From the NCBI GenBank assembly GCA_004565275.1, contig SDOX01000017.1:675823-739822 (forward strand): a stretch of 64,000 bases of DNA, given 5' to 3'. A program made the translations under genes and the position numbers. This stretch comes from Nannochloropsis salina CCMP1776. Its lineage: Eukaryota > Sar > Eustigmatophyceae > Eustigmatales > Monodopsidaceae. The notes beneath the pieces are model-generated. The model ran no database searches and was not told where the DNA came from. It saw only the letters and a program-made list of their open reading frames with translations. Of the stretch, positions 31,437 through 43,789 are shown in pieces (position 1 is the stretch's first letter; every line of letters begins with the position of its first letter).

Positions 31437-32250
31437 ATGTTGCTGTCCCAAACCGTCTTGATTCGGTCCCAAACTGTCTTGTTGCGATGCAAATCCGTCT
31501 TAATACGGTCTCAAATCGTCTTTATCTTACTTTTCTTACGCCTGTTTCGATCGCCTATTCCTGTCGAGCAGGCGCTACTCCGTTTTGTACGGGTCTCCTC
31601 TCTGAGAGGTGCTCCCAGTATCGTCATTTGATCTCCCTTTTTCCGTGTGAGGATTTTGAGAATGTCCATTGTATTCTTTTTTGTGATCCTGAGCGTAATG
31701 TCCTGTTTCCATTTCCAAAGGGTGGGGACATTCTTTCGCCAATGCCCCGATTTTCCACTTCGAAAACATTCCAATTGCTGTGGTCGGTTGATCCTCCAAT
31801 TCGAATAATTTTGTTGCGGGCGAATGGGACATTGGGCGAAAGAATGTCCCCATCCTTTGGAAATGGAAACAGGATAATACGCTCAGGATCACAAAAAAGA
31901 ATACAATGGACATTCTCAAAATCCTCACATGGAAAAAGGGAGATCAAATGACGATACTGGGAGCACCTCTTAGAGAGGAGGCCCAATCAAAACGCAGCAG
32001 CGCCTGCTCGACAGGAGTAGGCGATCGAAACAGGCGTAAGAGTAGTAAGGAAAACTCGGTCTGGGACTGCACCAAGACGGTCTGGGACCGCAACAAGACG
32101 GTCTGGGACTGCAACAAGACGGTCTGGAACCGAATCAAGGCGGTTTTAAGACCGCATCAGGATGGTTTCGGACCGTGACAAGACACTTTGGGACCGCATC
32201 AATGCGGTTTAGAATTCTGACAAGAAGCTTTGGGACGTGACATGACGATC
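31437..32250. mobile_element. Foldback-type DNA element with long inverted repeats and tandem 21-bp end repeats
   Basis: Two arms of roughly 330 bases (about 31440-31780 and 31815-32150) are inverted copies of each other around a short centre near 31790. Matching landmarks are CTTACGCCTGTTTCGATCGC at 31538 and its reverse complement near 32020, and GATCTCCCTTTTTC near 31631 and its complement near 31940. The right end carries about seven imperfect tandem 21-base units of the type CTGGGACCGCAACAAGACGG (about 32060-32210); the left end has inverted, more decayed copies (31445-31530). No transposase frame is present, so it would be non-autonomous. It is absent from the matching place in unit B. 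Confidence 0.8.
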
Positions 32251-33791
32251 CAGGACCGATATAAAAACAGGCGCTATGTCAACGAAAAATCCGTTGAGGA
32301 ACAAAAATCCAGCGGAAACGGAAATTTCAGGAAGTGAGGGAAGGAGGTGTCTTCCCGGCATTAAGAAGATTGACTTTGTTGAGAAGACTAAGTGGTTGAG
32401 AGATTCCTAGAACGTACGGATAAATTATCCGGAAGAGTTTAGGCCGTACTGTCGATCGATCGAAGAGATCTAAAAATAAACAATAGAGAGTTATCCTGAC
32501 TGACTGACTGCTCGACAGCCGAATAATTGATTATTTCAGATGAATACTGTGTCACAAGGCGAACGGAAAAAGAGAGGACACCTACACTTTAGACGTGTTC
32601 ACGAATCGAATGATTTCTAAGGTTCAAAGGCAAATCCGCATCTGTAGGGGAGATCCATCAGAGGTTGGACGTGAGATAGTGAAACGAATAGGACCTGGAC
32701 CATTGAAAAGCTTTGATCCAATCTTGCGGAAGATTCGGACGATAGCAACAAGATGTGACGGAGAGTTGGTGTTATAGGGTGAGGTAAGCCCTTGCCGACA
32801 TAACGCCGCTCGAGACATTACTAAATTGGGTAAGACGGATGCGCGATATAAAAGGCCCTTCTTCCAAGTAGAATAACTAATGAATGAGAAATAAAATCAG
32901 GGCTAGTAGGGATTACGGGAGTTTTAGTCAGTCATCTCCAATAAACATTTTTATATCCCAACCTCGCGTTGTAAGCCGAGGGCGGCTTACCGTCCCCGAG
33001 GGGGGATTTGTTAAAAACAAATTCTCGGAGAATGGAGAAATATTAATGTTTCTTGGTAGAGGTAGAGACAGAGTGCACTATGCACGGCATTGCGAGTCAC
33101 CGATGAACCACCTCGTGTGAAAAAGGCGGTAATTGAACCTCAAGGCGGGGGAATCGCAGTGTACCTTGACAGGTATATCTTGTATTCCGCATCTTCCTTA
33201 CGAGTACCCTTACTCTGTATGGCTTACTACCATACCTATTGGACGGATATATCGCAAGGCATTTATAAAGTCATCATGATGAAAAACTCTATTAATGTGC
33301 TCTTCAACATGGCAACACTCGACCGTTAACGAAAAAACGGCTTTGGGTGGAAAGCCGAAAGTTTTTTTCCAAGAGATGCACTTGCCCCATCAATAATGCG
33401 TATAGATACACAGGATCTGGAAGGTGCAGTTTGCGAGGAATTCTATAACGCACTAGGCGTACTAGCATCCATTAAGTCTCGCCCAGAATGTGGTATTGTG
33501 TCCAGCTAGAATTCGGAATCGGGCGGATATTTTCGGGTAGGACTTTGAGTCAACTCGGCGATGGTCTGAAATTTTCTTGTCCAATGCATATTCGTGTCTG
33601 ATCAGTCTTGTCACTCACAGATCTCTGCTTCGCGTGTGTAAAAGTAATTTTTTAAGAGTCAATGGAGCCATGATAAGCGATGAAAAGATCGATTATAAAC
33701 TAATTTGTGAGATATTCCTGCGATACCCCGTAACGACTTGCAATGGATTTGAACACTCTGCCCCCCAAAGCACGATTGTAAATTCTCAGCC
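32251..33791. other. Unit-A-specific insertion plus diverged flank
   Basis: About 32250-33250 has no counterpart in unit B and no recognised coding sequence; it contains a TATA-like string at 32848 and a short hairpin near 32975-33000. From about 33255 homology with unit B resumes (near 43820) at a diverged level, including the conserved hairpin CCGTTAACGAAAAAACGG (about 33325; 43895). Confidence 0.4.
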
Positions 33792-36700
33792 TTTCGATGT
33801 TCCTCCAGGTGACTAATGACAGTGGCGGTCAGACTGGATCCGTCTCTGGCATCTCGTTATTATGATTCTATTCTTTCTCGAAAACAATTTATCTTCAGCG
33901 CTTGATCATTCCGTACAACTCTTTGCAGGATCCCTCCTGTGCGCACTTCGCCCTATGACCATCCCAGCCACCCGACGACGGCAATGGGTAGCAGCGGGGC
34001 TTGTTGTTGTGGCTGTGGCCGCAGTGGCTGGGCTTATTGGCGGCCTGTGGTCTCCATCCGCTTCATCTATGAATACTAATGCGGCGGCACAAGACAAAAC
34101 TGACCAGTCGAAAGATGGGCCGCAGCCCGTCGATACTTTGGCCACCGGAGCGGTCGTTGTTCCGAAGTCAAAAAACGGTATGAGCGGCGAGATGAACACC
34201 ACGGGACGCCGGTCGTAGTTGGAATCTTAAGCTCTTGTCAATGACAATCACGCACTCTGCCTTGCTTACGTCTTTCACCTTTGACAACAGAAATCACAGC
34301 AGAGGCTTCACCAAGCATCCCGAAGTCGGAGTCTGGAGGCCTGACCTTCTCGTCCCCTGACGCTTCGTCATCGTCGTCAATATTCCCATCTGCCTTTACG
34401 AATCTGTTCAACAAGCAAGAGACCAAGGTTAACCCAGCCGACTTTGGTATGTCGAACATCATGGGTTTGAAAACTTGTTTTCCAACCACAGGTGAAGAGG
34501 TAACAGAGGCTGTCTACGGTGACGATTGCACAGTGATCGTTCTGATGAATGGCAATGCCGAAGGCAAAGACTATAAAATCGAAAAGGAATTGAACGTGAC
34601 CTCGCACAAGATTTTCCTAGGCAATCCAATCGATTTGCCCAAGCTCAATGCGACCAAGAAAATCCGACGACTTTTCAACGTCATGCCCGGCGGCAAGCTG
34701 GAGCTCCGAAGCGTGTGTTTGTACAAAGGTGCGGGCGAATCTCTGGGAGCTTTGGGCGGAGGGCGAAAGCTGCAAAGTGGATTAGGAATTGGCAAAACAA
34801 AATTGACAATTGGACCAGCCGTGTATGTGCATTTGGGCGGGTCATTCCGAGGATCTGGTGTGGTCTTCCGCTCAATGCGCGGCACGCTAGAAGGCTTCTT
34901 GAAGACATTGCAAGAACCTCTGGAGGCACGTCGCACGTTCGGAGGCCACGTCTTTGTGGCAGGAGGGCAATTTCTGTGCTACGGGTGTTTCTTTATCGGT
35001 GTCAGTCCCTACGGCAATCCTGATGAGAACCAGATCACTGTCGGTGGCAATGTCCTTGTCGTCACCGGTGCCATGAGATGCATCGGATGTTATAACATTG
35101 GTTTCAATTTATTCACATCCGGGATCAACGCCGGCGGTAACACTGCCTGTCTCGGAGGAGCTTCTACTTGGATCGGAGGCGGAAATAGCGGTGCCACGCT
35201 CGCTCAGGGACAGTTTGGTATCGGACAAAACAATTTCGTCGGGGGGGGCGTGCTGGTGCTGGTCGGCTACCAAGATATTAGCGTCCTTCTGGCCATCGTT
35301 CGCGCAGGCATGGGCCAGCAAACATGTGGAGGAGGTGTCCTGATTTTGATTGGACATTGTGAGGTGCGTGTTCGATGCTCTCTTATAGTTCTGTCGGAGA
35401 TAGTCGTTCACCTTCAGTATGACTTATCGGCTCTATAACTGTGTAACTCAAACACTTATATCCAAACATCAGGACCGTGCTTGGGCTACTGGCATCGTTT
35501 TCAACGCAGGACAGACCTACAGTGTTGGAGGTGGCGTGCTTCAACTCAATGGGGGTGAAATTATGAATTTCCAGACCAGCGCGGGACAAATCGTCTCTGG
35601 CGGCAGCTGTTTCAATGGTGGCGGGGACGTTGGCTTCACTGGCATGGTAGGTTCCATGAATTCGCGGATAAAAGCTCAGAACGTGTAACAGACGTGAGGG
35701 ATGGAAGGGCCAATCTTGTACTCGACAGCATCCTTCCCCTTGTTACTGGTGTGATTTTACGTCTGTGCGACATTGCCCTCATATACACTACCTGAACACA
35801 GGCCTACGGGACCTTCGGAAACACGTTTAACCAACATGGACTCGGCATGCGATGGTGCCAAAATGCAGGTAAGTCATTTCGTCTCCGACAGCGACCCTTC
35901 GCCTTCTTTCGTTTGTCTTTCGCCTGCCACCTCCGATGCTTATAGATTATCTTGTGCCAAATACAACTCTTCAGGAACGCTTGAGAATATCCTGATCAAT
36001 GGCTGGTCGACGGCCATTGCTCGAGCTCAATTTATTCTGGGAAGCGAATCCTACTTAGGAAGTAAGTTTTTTCTTGTCTGAGATGTCTCGTTCACGTAGA
36101 TAATTGACGCCTCGAGACCTCTATCTAGTAATTCAATACCCGCATAATTCTTTTCACGACCCACAACAGCTGGATTCTTCTCGTCGATCAATCAGACTCG
36201 GCATTCCTATCAAGTCGTCAATGGTGCCTGGGGAGGCCACGAGTACTGGGTGGGACCAGGTGCTGCTGCTTTCATCAAGGTATTTCACAAATGCCGCGCG
36301 TTCGCCTTCTCACTTTTTGATGTCTCATGAGCTATGTGTCTTATCTCCGTCAAAACCACAGACTTATTCATTCAGTAAGCGCGTCATCAACTACCGTACC
36401 AACCCGTACGCTTGGGTTGTGGCAGGCACAATGATTGCTGGATCATATAAGCCGACAAACACGTAAGCGTACCCTTGATGTGAACTATCTTTGCGTATTT
36501 CTCTCTACATTTTAAATGGCGCGTCTTGCCGATGTATGCATCTCTTTTTGAAGGCCGAGAAAGACACCAATGCTGTCGTGAATATGATCCTGACATTTGA
36601 CCTAACATTTCTCGCCTGTCTCTTGTCTTCAATGCTTTTGGTACAGTACGCCCAAGGTTGTGACAAATCGTGGCGACAACATTTTCGTCAATAAAACCGG

Positions 36701-38860
36701 CGTGTTCTTTGTCTCCAAAGACGGGCTTGTACTCCTCCCACCGGTCAAACCCCCCACAAAGCAAGCCGAGAAGGATCTCCGAAAGTTCAATATTACACCT
36801 CCGCACCAAGACGTTGCCCGGGATGATTTGCCGCACGGTATTTTTGGACCTATTGGACCTGGCAACTCGGGTGGGACCGGCGACAGGTATAAGGCAGCCA
36901 GCGTAGGGGATGTCAGTCCCTCGCCGTCACCTGTGATGGTTCGGCGGTTAGAGGAAGGAGGGGAGAAGCGTTCTCTAAACCAGATGTTGGTGGTGGACAG
37001 TCATATCGAGACACAGAAAGTAAAGCCGCTTGACTCTAAATTGTTCCACCGGCACCTGACACGTCAAGTGCAGAAAAAGAAAAGCCGGCGTCTAGGCGCC
37101 TTCTCCCGCACATCGGGTATGAAGCCCCTGCTTGCGGCTTTCGCTTCCCCGCAGGACCTCATGAATGCCTACCAGGGTGCGACCGAGGAACAAGAACAGA
37201 AAGAGAAAGAGTACTGGCCCGAGTACATCTATGCCAAGAAGCGTGACACAAAGTGCTTTCTTTGTGGCGTCTCGCCCCTGCCTACTTCGCAGCATATCAA
37301 TCCGAACGATGACCGTACGTCCAAGGAAGATTCTATATATAACTTCAATAGCCATGGCTGTTTATGAGTACATGTAGGGGTCATGTTTCTTCCTATTGTC
37401 TCTCTTTTGATGTCAGATTTTTTGTCCATACATCACAGCAATCGATGCGCAGTGGTGGCTCAACGCCAACGAGACCCAGGTCGTTGACAGGCGCGCCTTG
37501 ATGTCTACCTCCACAGACCCCGCTGGAGCAGTGAGGCAGACGGCCCTCTCCTCCGCTGGTCAGACTAATGCATGTTTGGCATCTGATGAGTGTGTCAACG
37601 CCGATACACCCTTTAATGCACTTGCGAAGGCTGAAAAGGTTGCTCCTGAGGATGGTCTTCCGAGCCTCCCACCGGCAGTCAAGACCATGCGGATCATGGA
37701 ACGACGGGGCCGCCGCTTGTGGGCCGAGCGCCGTCGTCTACACGAAGAGGAGAATACAGAACTGATAGAGGACGATTGGCTGGGGGGAAGTGCGAACCCG
37801 GTGAAATTGCCCGACAATCAGTTGTTCTGGAAGAAAGTGACCGTGCACTGTCCACCCAGGGAAGGAGACTCCGAGCCCCCCAAGAGGTGTGGCCTGAAGG
37901 ATAAGGGCATTAAAAGGGCCTTGAAGGAGTACATTGATACCGTTTCCGGCGTTGTGCTCGGCGAGGATCCGGACTATAAGCTCTCGGCTGCCTATGGAGA
38001 GACTCCGGAGGCAGTGCATGAGGCTGTCGATGTGGACTACTTGGCCTCCATGGTCCCTCGAAAATTGTCGGACGCTTGTCCTTACGCGGCAACTATTAAG
38101 CTGTTCGTTTTGACCCGGGACGATGACACGTATGCGGCGCTCTTCAAGCTATTCGAGGACCTGGCCAATGACCCTAAGACCCTCACGGAAATCCTGACGA
38201 CAGAGGACGCACGTCTGTGCCCTGCGTCGGCTACGATGGAAGGGGAGGGCGTTGTGACGTTGCCAAGCGTGGATACTACTTCAGGGATCAAATTTTATCA
38301 GGACTGGCATTTCATGGGCGGTAAGGACAAAGAGGAAGAGGCAGAGCGTCGGCAGCTCCTCGCGCAGTTGGGTATGGGCGATCTAGAGAAGGATAAGCAA
38401 TGGGCGAGTGTGTCATTATTTTCTCCTTATGATCTAGCCCCAGTCCTCTTGGTGGAGGAAGGGGAGACGTACTCCATAGTTCTTCAAGGTCTGGACACCA
38501 GCGTAGATGACGTGGTCGTTGAGCTTGTACAGGGTTTGGCTAGGGGTGGTGAGGTAATCGCAACGGCCAAAAAGTCTGCGGGTGGTGGAGAGAAGGAGGA
38601 CGCGCCTTGGACTTTGGATTGGACCGCAGCGGGCTTAGCAGCGATGGAAGAAGATCGACGATTTGGATCCTCGTACTTCTTGTACGCCCACTACAAGACA
38701 TATCCAGGCTTTTTCGCATTCTCAACGCCTTTCCGGGTCCTCATTTAGGTCTTGATCAAGTATGTATGAGAAATGAATGATAATCGGTCAAGCGCACATT
38801 AGAAACTAAAAGAATGCGAAGTGGCCGAGCTGGCTGGATTCATCTTATAACCCCTTGCTG
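33792..38860. repeat. Duplicated block 2, copy A (near-identical to 44340-49418)
   Basis: About 5.07 kb matching the second copy at an offset of 10549 to 10558 bases with very few differences. Long runs, including introns, appear identical. Both flanks fall off to clearly diverged sequence. Confidence 0.9.
33955..38748 (+). CDS. Membrane-anchored beta-helix-like surface protein, copy A
   Basis: Nine phase-consistent exons: 33955-34177, 34291-35363, 35473-35646, 35802-35868, 35975-36061, 36170-36279, 36362-36462, 36647-37314 and 37439-38748, giving 1270 residues. A single N-terminal hydrophobic segment (VAAGLVVVAVAAVAGLIGG, about 12-30) after Arg-rich sequence suggests a signal anchor. From about 130 the protein has a pectin-lyase/beta-helix look: IEKELNVTSHKIFLG, RRLFNVMPGGKLELRSVCL, then repeats such as VGGNVLVVTGAMRCIGC, AGGNTACLGGASTWIGG, VGGGVLVLVGYQ and CGGGVLILIGHCE. 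The C-terminal ~110 residues (VEEGETYSIVLQGLDTS ... WTLDW ... FAFSTPFRVLI) resemble the Kre9/KNH Ser-Thr-rich wall-protein domain. A cell-surface or wall role is inferred. ATG 33862 is an alternative start. The family is not recognised. Confidence 0.75.
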
Positions 38861-39752
38861 TGTAATAAGGCACGGGGGTTATTCTGGAAATGCCTTTTGA
38901 AAGATAACTCGATAAAAGCTTCCCCAAAGCATTGAAACGTGCAAGCATGATTTTTGAGCAACAGATTACGAAAAGTAAAAAAATAGCTCTATTAGACTAA
39001 ATGTGGTGCGTATCCTCTTAGGCTTATCATGGCGTTCCAAAACACGCTCATGATAATCATACAGCCTTAAGTACAATCGAAAATCCTTCATCCTTCCTTG
39101 GGTAAAGCATTTTCAGCACCATTCCATATTTTGTCTCCTCAAAGTCTTTACTCTACCTTTTTGTGTCTTCGCTCGTATTCCAAGTCAATATTTACATCAA
39201 TTTTGGCATACACATGGCATCCGCCCCAAAGCTTGGTAAAGCTGCTGCCTTGCTCTGTACCCAAACAATTGTTCTAAAACAGGAAGGTAATCCGTCGATC
39301 ATCCCTCGCTGTCCCGCGCTGCATTTGGTCCCCCTTAAAATGTCTTTTCGTTCCAAACTATACCAAAATATGCGTTCAATGACGACTTCCTGGATCTTTG
39401 GGCTTCGTCTCACCTTCGACAGTACCATGCCGACGAAAGTGAATGCCCTTGAGATTGCATGGATGAGCATGAAGTGAGGTATGGCTACCATGGAGTGAGG
39501 TATGGCTACCATCTCGGAGGTTCCTTCAAGAGGAGATGGTGTTAAAAACTCAGCGACGGAACACTTCCATGACGACTGTTAGGGCCGCGTACTAATTTGT
39601 CGGGCGTCTCCGCCTCCAAGGGCGAGTGAGGAGAGGATAAAAGGGACTGGAGGAGGAAGCGGAAACATAGCTTGAGAGATATATATCGGGTTGATAACAG
39701 GTATACCGCACAAGGCCGGATCATATTTGCCCAATCGCATAAGCCGAACGGT
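38749..39752. other. Intergenic between tandem units
   Basis: Near-identical to the unit B flank up to 38860, then diverged but alignable with 49420-50200. The strings ACATGGCATCCG (39211; 49773) and GTATACCGCACAAGGCC (39702; 50131) occur in both. No gene supported. Confidence 0.45.
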
Positions 39753-39889
39753 TTGAAGCAATGAGGATCCCGGAATCCAAATGCGAAGCGCACAAACTAA
39801 TCGCGCGTTTCAATGCGCAGCAAACTTACGTCAGCGGGGCATTTGAAGCCACGAGGAAACTGCAATAGGACGCCCTTCAGGCGCGACTC

Positions 39890-39897
39890 TATAAAAG
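39890..39897 (+). promoter_or_regulatory. TATA-like box in duplicated block, copy B
   Basis: Exact counterpart of the box at 28712. A weaker relative (TTTTAAAAGAG) occurs near 50362 in the decayed third unit. Confidence 0.3.
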
Positions 39898-40299
39898 AGG
39901 ACGTTCTCGCTCACATTTTGGTTCTTTCTATCGTCTATCCATCGACCCATTTTCCGTCTCATTTTAAACGGCTTCACCACATATGTGTATCGCAGACGGC
40001 ATGTTCGGGAGGGGTCTGACATCAGCTCATACTTCCCAACCTGCAAGCCTGTGAGCTTGGTTTTCACTTACGCCTGTCAGCTTTGGTTTCATTCATGCCT
40101 GACGGCTTTGATTTCGTGCGCTAAAAGTGTCTTTTTCTGCGCCAATCTTGACTTTCTTGACTGACTGTTTCTCTTCGAAGGCGTTGTGTTCCTTATCGTC
40201 TTCAGCAACATTTAGGACGCATGCATGCACTTCTATACGTCTGGTGCTTAGATCATGGACATGGCTTCTGTCTTCAGCTTTTCCTTGGTACTACCAGAA

Positions 40300-41103
40300 T
40301 CATTCTCTACTCCTCTCGGTCTGTGCCGCTACCCCCTCCAGCAAGATATCGACGATAAATTCCACTGCTTGTCTCGCTTTTCGCCGTCGTTTATAAAAGG
40401 CTCTCTTGCTTATCCCACTCCCTTGAACTCTGCCGTTGCTCTCCTCCTTGCCGCTATCATTCTCCGAATTAGGGACGTCTACCAAGGCGCCGACGAATGC
40501 ACCAGCAGCCGTGACATCCTTTGCAGGACTCTGACAAGCAGCCATTTTCATACATGAATGGCTTTCCTTTGGTTGATCATGCGCTTCATATCTCATTCGC
40601 TGTCGTATCTCACGCGCGCGGAAAGGGGCAACGAGGGCTGCGGCTGCAGATGTGGCCCTGCCTCTATATGCACCTTCTGTTTCTTGCTGTCTAGACATGA
40701 CTCCTTTCTCTCTACGCCTCATACTTGATGAAGTTACTCCACAACCATGACTTTTCCCTTCTTGTTCTTCTTCGCCGCGAAAGACGAGGTGGGTCACTAG
40801 CATCGCTGTCTCGCACAGGTTATGTTGATGGAACAGTTCTTCGTCATCCTGCTGAATATCACACATGTTATTCGTGGAAGAGACATCACTTCGCATCCGG
40901 GAGGATGTGATGGTCGGATAGAAACAATACGGCAAGTTATGTGAAGGATTGGACTTGTATGTCGAAGCTGATGAATCGATGTCGGCCAAGAATTGCGGGT
41001 GGGCAAGGTCACGCATGCTAAACCCTGAAGGCTTATGGAAGGGTATACTTATAGTCGCCATCAGGTATCTATCTTCTTCGATGTGCGACCAGATCCTTTT
41101 CAT
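40300..41103 (-). CDS. Doubtful 267-residue ORF, copy B
   Basis: Same length and start as the frame at 29122-29925, differing at about four residues (Ser/Gly, Gly/Arg, Ser/Gly and Asn/Ser changes). No domain recognised. The two frames may simply persist because the block was copied recently. Confidence 0.33.
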   Translation of the reverse strand: MKRIWSHIEEDRYLMATISIPFHKPSGFSMRDLAHPQFLADIDSSASTYKSNPSHNLPYCFYPTITSSRMRSDVSSTNNMCDIQQDDEELFHQHNLCETAMLVTHLVFRGEEEQEGKSHGCGVTSSSMRRREKGVMSRQQETEGAYRGRATSAAAALVAPFRAREIRQRMRYEAHDQPKESHSCMKMAACQSPAKDVTAAGAFVGALVDVPNSENDSGKEESNGRVQGSGISKRAFYKRRRKARQAVEFIVDILLEGVAAQTERSRE

Positions 41104-41682
41104 ATAAAAATGAGAGGTATCAGGAAATTGGGGGATGGCTGGTGAAAAGAAAGAATGCGTTTCGCATCTATAGAAGTAACACGTTTCGCAGGGAAGGCTG
41201 ATTCGGAGATCATCTTTTACGCAACGGGCTCATAAGGTTCAAGCTTACATTCACGACATGCACATGACTTCCTTATCAAAAATGACATCAAAGGTAAGCA
41301 AATTCTGGAGATTACTCCTGGACAAAGCAACATTCGGGGTCGCAGACAGGGAAGTGCCGATTGGCAACCGTTGCTCGGCCGTTACTCAATTTGATTTCAA
41401 GGAGCCGTTGGTGGAGGTAGTGACGTCTCCTCTCTTCTGCTTTCAAGGCAGTTCAAAAGCAGCTGATAGTATGTTGAGAAGATGTCCGAGCCTCTACCTT
41501 GAGTATGAGTATAGAATATCTGTAAAATAGCTCACGTTCACATTCTGATGTAGGTGTCATGCGTCGCGCATAGCAAAAGTGAAGCTGCTCTGTCGCAGTT
41601 AAGAATGAAGCATGATTTCAATTTATATGGAAGCTGCTAGCCTACCATGGTCACTCTCTATTAAAGCAGTCCATAGTATGTT

Positions 41683-41880
41683 TGTGTGTGTGTCCGAACC
41701 TTTTAGCTTTAGTAATATGAAATATTCTTAAAATATATCACGTTCACATTCTGATTCAGGTGTCACGAGTCAGCGCATAGTCGCTGAAAAGAAGAGAAGC
41801 TCTGTCGCACTCAAGAATGAAGCACGATTTTCATAATGTACGGAAGCTTCAAACCTATCATGCTCTCTCTCTATTGATAT
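41683..41880. repeat. Diverged second copy of the right end of block 1
   Basis: CACGTTCACATTCTGATTCAGGTG and following sequence align with 41530-41660 (and 30352-30480) but with many differences. Unit B thus has a young and an old version of this segment side by side. Confidence 0.7.
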
Positions 41881-42739
41881 AAATTAGCGTATGTCAGATT
41901 ACAACATCAATTCTACGTATTGCAGCAACAGAGCAGCGGACGACTTGATATGACTACTTTAATTCCTTCGCACTGCCGCTGAACACAACCATCTCTTATT
42001 TTTTAGTAGCATGCAAGCAAACCTGAAAACGCATACAATACAAGGAAAAATGAGCGTTTGAAATAAATCGCTAGCCATTTTTAAGTTTTCAGTGGCATTG
42101 GAGTTTGATTTTCTTAACAATCTGATTCTTCGCATTATTAGATCCATGACGTTCATTTTCATTGCCCCATTTTCCCGCAATATCTTGAAAGCGACGTCTT
42201 CCTTTCGCGTAAAGCATGTCAATCAGACGGTACATTCTTCTAGGCGTAATTCCAGTCTTCCGAGAAACAAATATCAAGCGCATACTTTGCTTTCATATTG
42301 GAAGAGCACACTACCATTCGTTATCATACTACTTGACAATCTAGGGGATAGATAAGGTCCTATAAGTTGTAGCTCGATCTCGGAATGCTCATCGAGTGTC
42401 ACAATCCCTGCTTACGATTCTTTCGTCGAGCCCCCGCTCTCATCACGTCTCTTGCTGCTTACTTTTTGACTCCAACTCTGTCTGATCAGCTGCAAGTTCC
42501 TGATTAGTGAGATCTTGTATTACTTTCATGGGTGTTGCTAAAGGATCCGTCATTAGCCTTGAGATAAAAGAGGAAAGAGGAGTGACAAGAAATCGACGTT
42601 AAACCTAACCACCGGTCTTGCAGACATCTGCAATGCATTCAAAATTATCACTACCGCACAATAGATCGCTTCGCTCACTCGAGCCATATGTATTGAAAGA
42701 GAACCCACATGGAACATACTTTCTTGCTCCTCTTTGTAC
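41881..42739. other. Intergenic, unit B
   Basis: Diverged counterpart of about 30490-31310 in unit A, for example AACAATCTGATTCTTCGCA at 42116 and 30736. No gene recognised; it is the 3' flank of the following minus-strand gene. Confidence 0.4.
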
Positions 42740-43789
42740 TTACTGCGTGATGAAAGGGTCGTCCATCGTCATCATATCCCAAAGAGCCGGCTCTTGGGTT
42801 CGCACGTAGTCCCGCATAATTTTGGACGCTTCTGGTTCGAACATCGTACCGGGCTCTTTTCCAAAACCCATTTGTTCTTTGTCCACTAATCCTCCCCAAA
42901 GCTCATCGAACACCACATCGTGCACTTCCTTTGCAGCTGTATCATCTCCTGCGGCGACTTTATCGAAAAGAGTCTTTAATTTCGGGTCGCCACCTTCGTG
43001 CTCCTCCCTAAGACCGCGATGGGCGAATTTTTCCAAATTTTCCATGGATTTCGACGGGTCGATGTTTGCCATAGTCTTTTCCATTGCATCTTTCGCGAAC
43101 AGACGCAACCTGGACAGAATTTGTAATCCCTGGGGCAGATGAATACGAAGATTGTGAGACATAAGCGCGTACCCTTTCATTTGACACTTGAGGCGACCAT
43201 CCTCCTCTGTTTTTTAAGAGAGGGTAATCGCTGTCGTGGATATCAATTTGCAATACATACTCACATCATCTGGCGTCCAATCTTCTAGGTCTTTCTTTGC
43301 CAAAGCAGCTGCACCGGGCAGCATTTTCAAAATGGGATTCGCTTCCAATAAGCGTCGCGCCGCGTAAGGGGTGCTCCATATCACTTCCAGGTCTTTGGAC
43401 AGCACCATCTCTTTCAAGACGCTAAAATGATCCCCATCTAGAAGGCGGCGCGCCAGTTTGAGGTCCCACTCTTCAGCCCAGGAGTCCTTCTCGCCCCCCA
43501 ATATAGAAAAAGAGCTAGCCTTTGTGGCGGCTGGACTTTCGAGCTTGTCCAAAGAGGTGGATAACAACGACGAAGAGGACGATGTCGAGTGTGTAAACAA
43601 GCCTTGAAGACGATGTAAGAAACGCAATCGTGAAGACTGCGGTTGTACGGACGTGGCTGAATCTTCTGTATCATTATCTCCCTTTGCTATAACGAAAGGG
43701 ACGGAGGCAAGGGCCACCACAAGAGACACGACCAACCACAGTGCACAGATCCGCCAGACGCCACAGGAATGTCCAATTCGAGAAGTCAT
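42740..43789 (-). CDS. Predicted secreted/membrane-anchored protein of unknown family (intact in unit B only)
   Basis: Two exons, 43789-43265 and 43204-42740, join in phase 0 through GTGAGT..AG and give 329 residues. The N-terminus has a hydrophobic leader (ICALWLVVSLVVALASVPFV, about 13-32) typical of a signal peptide or anchor. The body is helical and charged, with two blocks that look structured: RRLLEANPILKMLPGAAALA, vaguely like an STI1-type DP motif region, and KGYALMSHNLRIHLPQGLQI. The stop TAA overlaps a GTAAGT donor-like string, so a third exon is possible. Unit A retains only the 5' end of this gene (31311-31418). Function is unknown; the leader and the neighbouring surface-protein gene suggest an extracytoplasmic role. 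Confidence 0.6.

Larger units (their letters stand above)
39753..41662. repeat. Duplicated block 1, copy B
   Basis: Partner of 28575-30484. The sequence just before it aligns instead with the flank of the third, decayed unit near 50100-50200. Just after it, at 41683-41880, lies an older diverged version of the block's own right end. Confidence 0.9.

Noticed and set aside
31487-31986. Two similar frames of 154 and 120 codons on opposite strands
   Set aside because: They are the two arms of the inverted repeat read on each strand and have no coding features.
32251-33250. Possible LTR-type or other retroelement remnant (TATA-like string, short hairpin)
   Set aside because: No paired terminal repeats, primer-binding site or recognisable element protein was seen; left as unexplained unit-specific DNA.
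33738-33760. B-box-like string (reverse complement GTTCAAATCCA)
   Set aside because: Flanking bases do not form a T-stem and no A-box is present on that strand.
38818-38900. tRNA-like A-box (GTGGCCGAGCTGG) at 38821, repeated at 49379
   Set aside because: No matching B-box, T-arm or acceptor-stem pairing follows within 60-100 bases, so a tRNA gene is not supported.
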